IMG/VR virus record: IMGVR_UViG_3300008267_000908
Span: 1-20,678 of that record
DNA length: 20,678 nt
Reading direction: 5' to 3' (one strand)
Origin: a virus
Positions 16,495 through 20,678 of the stretch are shown piece by piece; position 1 is the first letter of the stretch; each line of letters begins with the position of its first letter. Under the pieces are notes generated by a model. That model did not search any database. It was not told the origin of the DNA and saw only the letters and a program-made list of their open reading frames with translations. The translations under genes and the position numbers were made by a program.

Positions 16495-17157
16495 ATGGGA
16501 TATTTAAATAATCAAGTTGTTACAGTTGATGCTATACTAACAACAAAAGGTAGAGAACTTTTAGCTAAAAACGATGGTTCTTTTAGAATTACACAATTTG
16601 CTTTAGCAGATGATGAAATAGATTATACTCTTTACAACCCAAACCATCCTTCTGGTTCTGCGTTTTATGGTGAAGCTATTCAAAATATGCCTCTACTTGA
16701 AGCATTTCCTCTTGAAACTCAAATCATGAAATACAAATTAGCTACTTTACCTCGTGGAACAGCTAAATTACCTGTACTTGATTTAGGTTATTCTGCAGTA
16801 ACATTACAACAAGGAGCTTCACTAGCTATTACCCCTCAAACATTAAATTATCTAGGAAATAACCAAACATTTGAAACCAGTGGATACTCAGCTACAATTT
16901 CAGATGTTAGATTAATGAATACATTTACAGGAATTGGAATTAATACCCCAGCTGCAGCAACAGCTAATTCAACATCAACAACTACATTAGGAACAAATGT
17001 TTCTAAAACTATAATAGGAACTCAATTTAACTTAAGAGCAACAACGGTTAACACTTTGTTTGGCTCAAGTACTCAACTTGCTGCTACTTTAACAGTAGTA
17101 GGTTTAGATAGTGGTGCTAGGTTAACTATTCCAATTACAATTAATTACGTTCAATAA
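16495..17157 (+). CDS. conserved beta-rich virion protein, unknown function
   Basis: This 220-aa protein begins MGYLNNQVVTVDAILTTKGR, a start pattern that I associate with structural proteins of marine T4-like phages, followed by ITQFALADDEIDYTLYN (about 32-48). The middle has LPRGTAKLPVLDLGYS. Residues about 115 to the end are Thr/Ser/Ala-rich short strands, with a C-terminal pattern resembling a small beta-sandwich (LAATLTVVGLDSGARLTIPI). No membrane segment or catalytic motif is visible. It follows the longest gap and candidate promoter, and precedes the two paralogous genes, so it may be an abundant tail or fibre-attachment component. The function is not known to me. Confidence 0.7.
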   Translation: MGYLNNQVVTVDAILTTKGRELLAKNDGSFRITQFALADDEIDYTLYNPNHPSGSAFYGEAIQNMPLLEAFPLETQIMKYKLATLPRGTAKLPVLDLGYSAVTLQQGASLAITPQTLNYLGNNQTFETSGYSATISDVRLMNTFTGIGINTPAAATANSTSTTTLGTNVSKTIIGTQFNLRATTVNTLFGSSTQLAATLTVVGLDSGARLTIPITINYVQ

Positions 17158-17171
17158 AAAAATAAAATATA

Positions 17172-18233
17172 ATGTCATTTAAAAGATTTGATCCTGAAGA
17201 TTTTGTAGTAAGTAGTGATTCTATCACAGCCACATTATGGTCAAGTGGAACTCCAACTATATCTTCATTTTATACTAATTCTCTTCAAGAAGCAAGTTCT
17301 GCAGGGAATTATTATTTAAGTATATATAATACATCTTCTAACGATCAAGAAGTTCAATTTGATATAGTATATTGTGATTCATTAGGTAGTGGAAGTGAAC
17401 TTTATAATACTAATGTTGATAATTTATCCCCTACAAGAACAATGTATGGGCAATACCGTACATTGATTTTAGAAGATGAAAATGCTAATTTTATTTTTGG
17501 AGTTACTACTACAACTAATACAGGTCCTTGTCAACCTCTCTCAGGTTCAAGTTTAGTATTAGGAGATCATTTTTGGGTTATTAATATTGAACGTGCAAGA
17601 TATAAACAATCTTTATTCCCAGGATCACTTAATTTAACTCTTTCAGGATCAGGTGGAAGTAATGGTAGTATTATTAATTTAACGGATAATTCAAGAGATG
17701 TTTCTGTTAATTCATTTATTGGATCTTCACGTGTTTATCAATTAATCTCAGGATCAAATGGAACAGCAGGCTCACTTCCTAATGGAGGATATGTATCTAA
17801 TTCAGGTTCATATGGATTTGTTTTCCCAGATTTAGGAATTATTATGGTAAATCCTTATGCTTTATCTCAATCTATTGGGGTTGCACCCGATAGATCATAT
17901 AATGCTAATACGGGATTAAGTAATACTATATTATATAATGCTATTAGTGGTGGAGCTGCATTCTCATTAAATTCAGAAGAAACTATTACTTCAGATTACA
18001 TATTTGTTAGAGCTAGAAATAGTGAATTTAATTATTCAGAAAACCCATCATTTATATCAGGTTCAACAGGTGAAGTAATTTATGATAATTTTATAAATGC
18101 CCCTCAAACATATATTACAACTGTGGGAATGTATAATGATTCTAATGAACTTTTAGCAGTTGCTAAAATGTCAAGACCATTATTAAAAGATTTTACAAAA
18201 GAAGCTCTAATTAGAGTAAAACTTGATTTTTAA
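17172..18233 (+). CDS. beta-rich virion protein, paralogue 1
   Basis: This 353-aa protein shares architecture with the next gene. Near the N-terminus both have a VVS stretch and ITATLWSSGTP / ITASLWTSGSYP; in the middle both have FPGSLNLTL / KPGSFSLKTT; and at the end both carry the same layout: EFNYSENPS / EFNFSQNPT, then TYITTVGMYNDSNELLAVAK / YVTTIGLYNNNYELIAVAK and PLL / PLP. The last 80 residues are the best-conserved part and probably form a common attachment or capping domain. The rest is Ser/Gly/Thr-rich beta sequence, typical of outer tail proteins. No enzyme motif is visible. Its leader (TAAAAAAATAAAATATAATG) resembles that of the 10335 gene. Its exact role, baseplate rim or fibre base, is inferred from position. 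Confidence 0.72.
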   Translation: MSFKRFDPEDFVVSSDSITATLWSSGTPTISSFYTNSLQEASSAGNYYLSIYNTSSNDQEVQFDIVYCDSLGSGSELYNTNVDNLSPTRTMYGQYRTLILEDENANFIFGVTTTTNTGPCQPLSGSSLVLGDHFWVINIERARYKQSLFPGSLNLTLSGSGGSNGSIINLTDNSRDVSVNSFIGSSRVYQLISGSNGTAGSLPNGGYVSNSGSYGFVFPDLGIIMVNPYALSQSIGVAPDRSYNANTGLSNTILYNAISGGAAFSLNSEETITSDYIFVRARNSEFNYSENPSFISGSTGEVIYDNFINAPQTYITTVGMYNDSNELLAVAKMSRPLLKDFTKEALIRVKLDF

Positions 18234-18239
18234 GAATGA

Positions 18240-19370
18240 ATGAGTGTATTCAAACCCTTCATAACTTCTGACGTTGTTGTTTCACCTTTTGAGGTAAATA
18301 AATCTTTTACCTTTCAAGGAACCGCTTCTTTTTCACAACCTAATGTAAGTATAGAAAGGCATATAGGAAAAAACATAACAGCCTCTTTATGGACCTCAGG
18401 ATCATATCCAACAGGAATTTCAACAATTCAAGATCAACAATTAGTATATCGTTCAATTAGGGAATTATATTACACTAATTTTTTAAAAGACCCAAAAGGT
18501 TCCCCGGCATCAACTGCTTCATTTTATAGTAATGATTTTGTTCCTGATTTATCAACAGCTATTGAATTAGATAATCAATATCCTAGTTCAAACTATAATG
18601 TTATATTTGGTGAAAGAGATACTACAAATTATTATAATTATCTTTCTAACACATTACCCCCTAATAGAGTATTCCCTACATCCTCAGATGCTTTGATTGG
18701 AGTATTTTCTATTCCTTCAAATTTATTTGGAGAATATATCAAACCTGGAAGTTTTAGTTTAAAAACCACTTACAGTACGATAACAGATGATTTTAATGGA
18801 AATCTTTTATTTAATGACTCATTTACAGAAGATTATCATGTAGGAAATATAATATATGAACATGGTATGATCATATTAAATGCAGAGTTACTTAGTACAA
18901 TCCAAGGATATGGTTATGTTACTTATGGAACTTCTTCATTTCCTTACCCTGTTGGTATATATGGTGGAATTTTTGGAACCCTATTTACTTCAGATGATAT
19001 AACATGTTCATTTCAAAGTACAACTACAATATATGAATCTCAGTATAAATGTACTATTAGACAAAATGAATTTAATTTTTCACAAAACCCAACTATCATA
19101 GGTCCCCCAGATCAAGGATATGATGTTAGTTATTACAATGATATTTTAACTTATAATGATGATGCTATATATGATGGATATGATTTATGTAATCCAATTA
19201 TAAATTCTAATATCTATTCATGGGCTACAGGTTCTTATTTTAATCCATATGTAACAACTATAGGTTTATATAATAATAATTATGAGCTAATAGCTGTAGC
19301 TAAATTAGCCCAACCATTACCCTTATCATCAATCACAGATACAACAATATTAGTTAATTTAGACTTATAA
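18240..19370 (+). CDS. beta-rich virion protein, paralogue 2
   Basis: This 376-aa protein begins seven bases after its paralogue's stop codon and aligns with it at the start (DVVVS, ITASLWTSG), in the middle (KPGSFSL) and over the C-terminal 80 residues (EFNFSQNPT, TTIGLYNNNYELIAVAK, VNLDL). The variable middle holds different aromatic and Asp/Asn-rich strands. Residues about 66-100 (QLVYRSIRELYYTNFLKDPK) lack an obvious counterpart in paralogue 1 and may be an acquired segment. Tandem duplication followed by divergence is the simplest explanation, giving a heteromeric or paired component of the tail periphery. ATG 18240 is preferred over the overlapping ATG at 18236, which is in another frame and short. 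Confidence 0.72.
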   Translation: MSVFKPFITSDVVVSPFEVNKSFTFQGTASFSQPNVSIERHIGKNITASLWTSGSYPTGISTIQDQQLVYRSIRELYYTNFLKDPKGSPASTASFYSNDFVPDLSTAIELDNQYPSSNYNVIFGERDTTNYYNYLSNTLPPNRVFPTSSDALIGVFSIPSNLFGEYIKPGSFSLKTTYSTITDDFNGNLLFNDSFTEDYHVGNIIYEHGMIILNAELLSTIQGYGYVTYGTSSFPYPVGIYGGIFGTLFTSDDITCSFQSTTTIYESQYKCTIRQNEFNFSQNPTIIGPPDQGYDVSYYNDILTYNDDAIYDGYDLCNPIINSNIYSWATGSYFNPYVTTIGLYNNNYELIAVAKLAQPLPLSSITDTTILVNLDL

Positions 19371-19382
19371 TATATATAATAT

Positions 19383-20426
19383 ATGGCAAATACATTAAAT
19401 CAAGTAGGAATTGAAACTGGAAACGTAGTTGAAGCATATCATATTACCCAATCTATAGATGCTTTTACCGGAACTGTAGACTATGACATATACCTTTCAG
19501 GATCATTTAATATGACAGGTTCTATAAATGGTGAACCTGGGGTTATAAACCCATTAACTGCTTCTTATGCTATAACAACTTCATATGCTGAAACTGCTTC
19601 TTATGCTGTTTCTTCTTCATATGAAATAAATTATGAAACATCTTCAAGCTATGCTGAAACTGCTTCTATTGCTGAATCATCATCTTATGCTTTAAGTGCT
19701 TCATACGTTGAAAGTGCATCTTATGCTTTAAGTGCTTCATACGCTGAAAGTGCTTCATACGCTGAAAGTGCTTCATACGCTGAAAGTGCTTCATACGCTT
19801 TAAGTAGTTCATACGCTGAGAGTGCTTCATACGCTGAAAGTGCATCTTATGCTGCAACTGCTTCATATGTAGAAAATGCTCAAACTGCTTCATATGTAGA
19901 AAATGCTCAAACTGCTTCATATGTTAATTTAGTAGCAGGTCCTAATATAACAATTAATCAAGTAGGAACATCTTTTCAAATAAGTGGATCATCTTTATCC
20001 CCAAGTGGTTTTAATATTGTTGATTTAACAACCCAATTATATACAATTCCTGGTCCTGGTAATTACATGATTATTCAAAATCATACTACTACTCCAAATT
20101 GTTCTATAACTATGCCTTCTACTGCTAATTTAGGAGATGTAATTGAAATTTTTGAAAGAGGATCTTCTAGAACTATTCTTGATATTAGTGGTACTATAGG
20201 AGCAGGCCAACGAATTAACTTTGCAAGCTATACAACTACTACAGGTGCAGCAGGAAATGTTGAAACTAGAAGCACATTAGGTGATAATAATACTTATATG
20301 AAATTAATATGTATAAACCCTGGAGTAGGACCAAATGCAGGTCAACGTTGGCAAATAGTAGAAGTTACTAGTGATAATTTTATAGATGATATATCTCCTT
20401 TATATCAAATTATAACACTTAATTAA
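19383..20426 (+). CDS. repeat-shaft tail fibre protein
   Basis: This 347-aa protein has three parts. The N-terminal 58 residues (VGIETGNVVEAYHITQSIDA, then SGSFNMTGSINGEPG) are a likely attachment domain. Residues about 60-181 form a shaft of hexads of type (A/S)SYAxS, such as ASYAES and ASYALS, followed by two identical nine-residue units ASYVENAQT. The C-terminal 165 residues (ITINQVGTSFQISGSS, PGPGNYMIIQNHTTTPN, RWQIVEVT) look like a beta-sandwich tip, possibly the receptor-binding or trimerising end. Similar SYA-repeat shafts occur in marine phage fibres. The repeat is encoded by 18-base units, so gain or loss keeps the frame. Its location at the end of the structural genes fits a host-recognition fibre. 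The receptor is unknown. Confidence 0.75.
   Translation: MANTLNQVGIETGNVVEAYHITQSIDAFTGTVDYDIYLSGSFNMTGSINGEPGVINPLTASYAITTSYAETASYAVSSSYEINYETSSSYAETASIAESSSYALSASYVESASYALSASYAESASYAESASYAESASYALSSSYAESASYAESASYAATASYVENAQTASYVENAQTASYVNLVAGPNITINQVGTSFQISGSSLSPSGFNIVDLTTQLYTIPGPGNYMIIQNHTTTPNCSITMPSTANLGDVIEIFERGSSRTILDISGTIGAGQRINFASYTTTTGAAGNVETRSTLGDNNTYMKLICINPGVGPNAGQRWQIVEVTSDNFIDDISPLYQIITLN
19560..19925 (+). repeat. in-frame 18-bp and 27-bp tandem repeats (fibre shaft)
   Basis: About sixteen 18-base units encode (A/S)SYAx(S/T), ending in two identical 27-base units encoding ASYVENAQT (19860-19886 and 19887-19913) and a partial third. Three consecutive units at 19734-19787 are identical in DNA (GCTTCATACGCTGAAAGT), while others use TAT and varying codons, suggesting recent local expansion or homogenisation. 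One unit (near 19611-19640) is interrupted. Confidence 0.9.
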
Positions 20427-20432
20427 TAATTT

Positions 20433-20678
20433 ATGTTTAATTGGTTTTATAAAGATAAATGGATAGAATCCATTACGGATTTCCCCAAAGATACGTTTGG
20501 TTTTATTTATCTTACAATCCATGAACCCTCAGGTAAATCTTATTTAGGTAAAAAATCTCTTTACCATAATGTAAAGAAAAAATTAACTAAAAAAGAATTA
20601 GCTGAACAAACCGGTAGAGGAAGAAAATCTACTACTCAAGTTATACAAAAAGAATCTGATTGGAAAACATATTATGGT
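20433..20678 (+). CDS. GIY-YIG-like nuclease, 3' partial
   Basis: An ATG at 20433 opens a frame of 82 codons that runs off the right edge without a stop. It lies six bases after the fibre gene. Residues 22-40 read FGFIYLTIHEPSGKSYLGKK: a GFIY ... YLG pair fits a degenerate GIY-YIG nuclease core, the fold used by many phage homing endonucleases. Later residues form a basic stretch (VKKKLTKKELAEQTGRGRKS, 47-66) and the segment ESDWKTYYG (74-82), which I associate with small phage nuclease-like proteins that pair a GKxYxGKK motif with ESDWxxYYG. The catalytic residues beyond the core lie outside the window, so activity and any mobility cannot be judged. Confidence 0.7.
   Translation, partial: MFNWFYKDKWIESITDFPKDTFGFIYLTIHEPSGKSYLGKKSLYHNVKKKLTKKELAEQTGRGRKSTTQVIQKESDWKTYYG

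Noticed and set aside
19666-19920. 84-aa open frame on the - strand with a KHFQRM-type repeat
   Set aside because: It is the reverse reading of the fibre-shaft repeats; its periodicity is only a by-product of the 18-base units.
19560-19925. CRISPR array from the regular repeats
   Set aside because: Units are contiguous, coding and in frame, with no unique spacers.
1785-20432. Intrinsic terminators or tRNA genes in the gaps
   Set aside because: All gaps are 37 bases or less; I saw no GC-rich hairpin followed by a T run, and no tRNA-like arms.

Overview
This window reads as the late, structural part of a large T4-like contractile-tailed phage genome, or a metagenomic piece of one. Every gene lies on the + strand, packed with gaps of 0 to 37 bases or short overlaps. 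The base composition is strongly AT-rich. The recognisable markers are a gp55-like late sigma factor, a gp5-like baseplate spike, a GH19 muralytic enzyme, a gp25-like wedge protein, a gp6/baseplate-J-like wedge protein, and a very large protein with a gpI/gp7-like core. All start codons are ATG, and none has a convincing Shine-Dalgarno sequence; the leaders are A/T-rich. That initiation style, with the very low GC, points to a Bacteroidota host, probably a marine or aquatic flavobacterium. This is an inference, because no host gene is present.

Layout. 3-788: 3' part of an HD-domain phosphohydrolase, open at the left edge. 785-1072: small membrane-anchored protein. 1074-1784: late sigma factor. 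1814-2155: unassigned 113-aa protein. 2155-4177: baseplate spike (gp5-like, without a lysozyme domain), then a separate GH19 lysozyme/chitinase. 4188-6125: mosaic protein with three related beta-type repeats, a Pro/Ser/Thr linker, half of a carboxypeptidase-regulatory-like domain and a long helical region. 6144-6491: small helical protein. 6491-8759: gp25-like and gp6-like wedge proteins. 8787-10321: DNRLRE-like protein and a small coiled-coil protein. 10335-16457: 2040-aa probable wedge/peripheral baseplate protein. 16495-19370: three beta-rich virion proteins, the last two paralogous. 19383-20426: fibre protein with an SYAxSA hexad-repeat shaft. 20433-20678: start of a GIY-YIG-like nuclease, cut by the right edge.

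Working together: the sigma factor would direct host RNA polymerase to late promoters. The remaining genes build the cell-puncturing hub, the wedges and the fibres. The gene order gp5-like, GH19, gp25-like, gp6-like, gp7-like matches the conserved logic of contractile baseplates. A recurrent ATATTTAT(A/T) motif occupies all four gaps longer than about 15 bases and is a candidate late-promoter element. The most unusual areas are the lysozyme/mosaic-protein junction (4000-5200), where a carboxypeptidase-regulatory-like domain appears divided between two genes, and the oversized 2040-aa protein.
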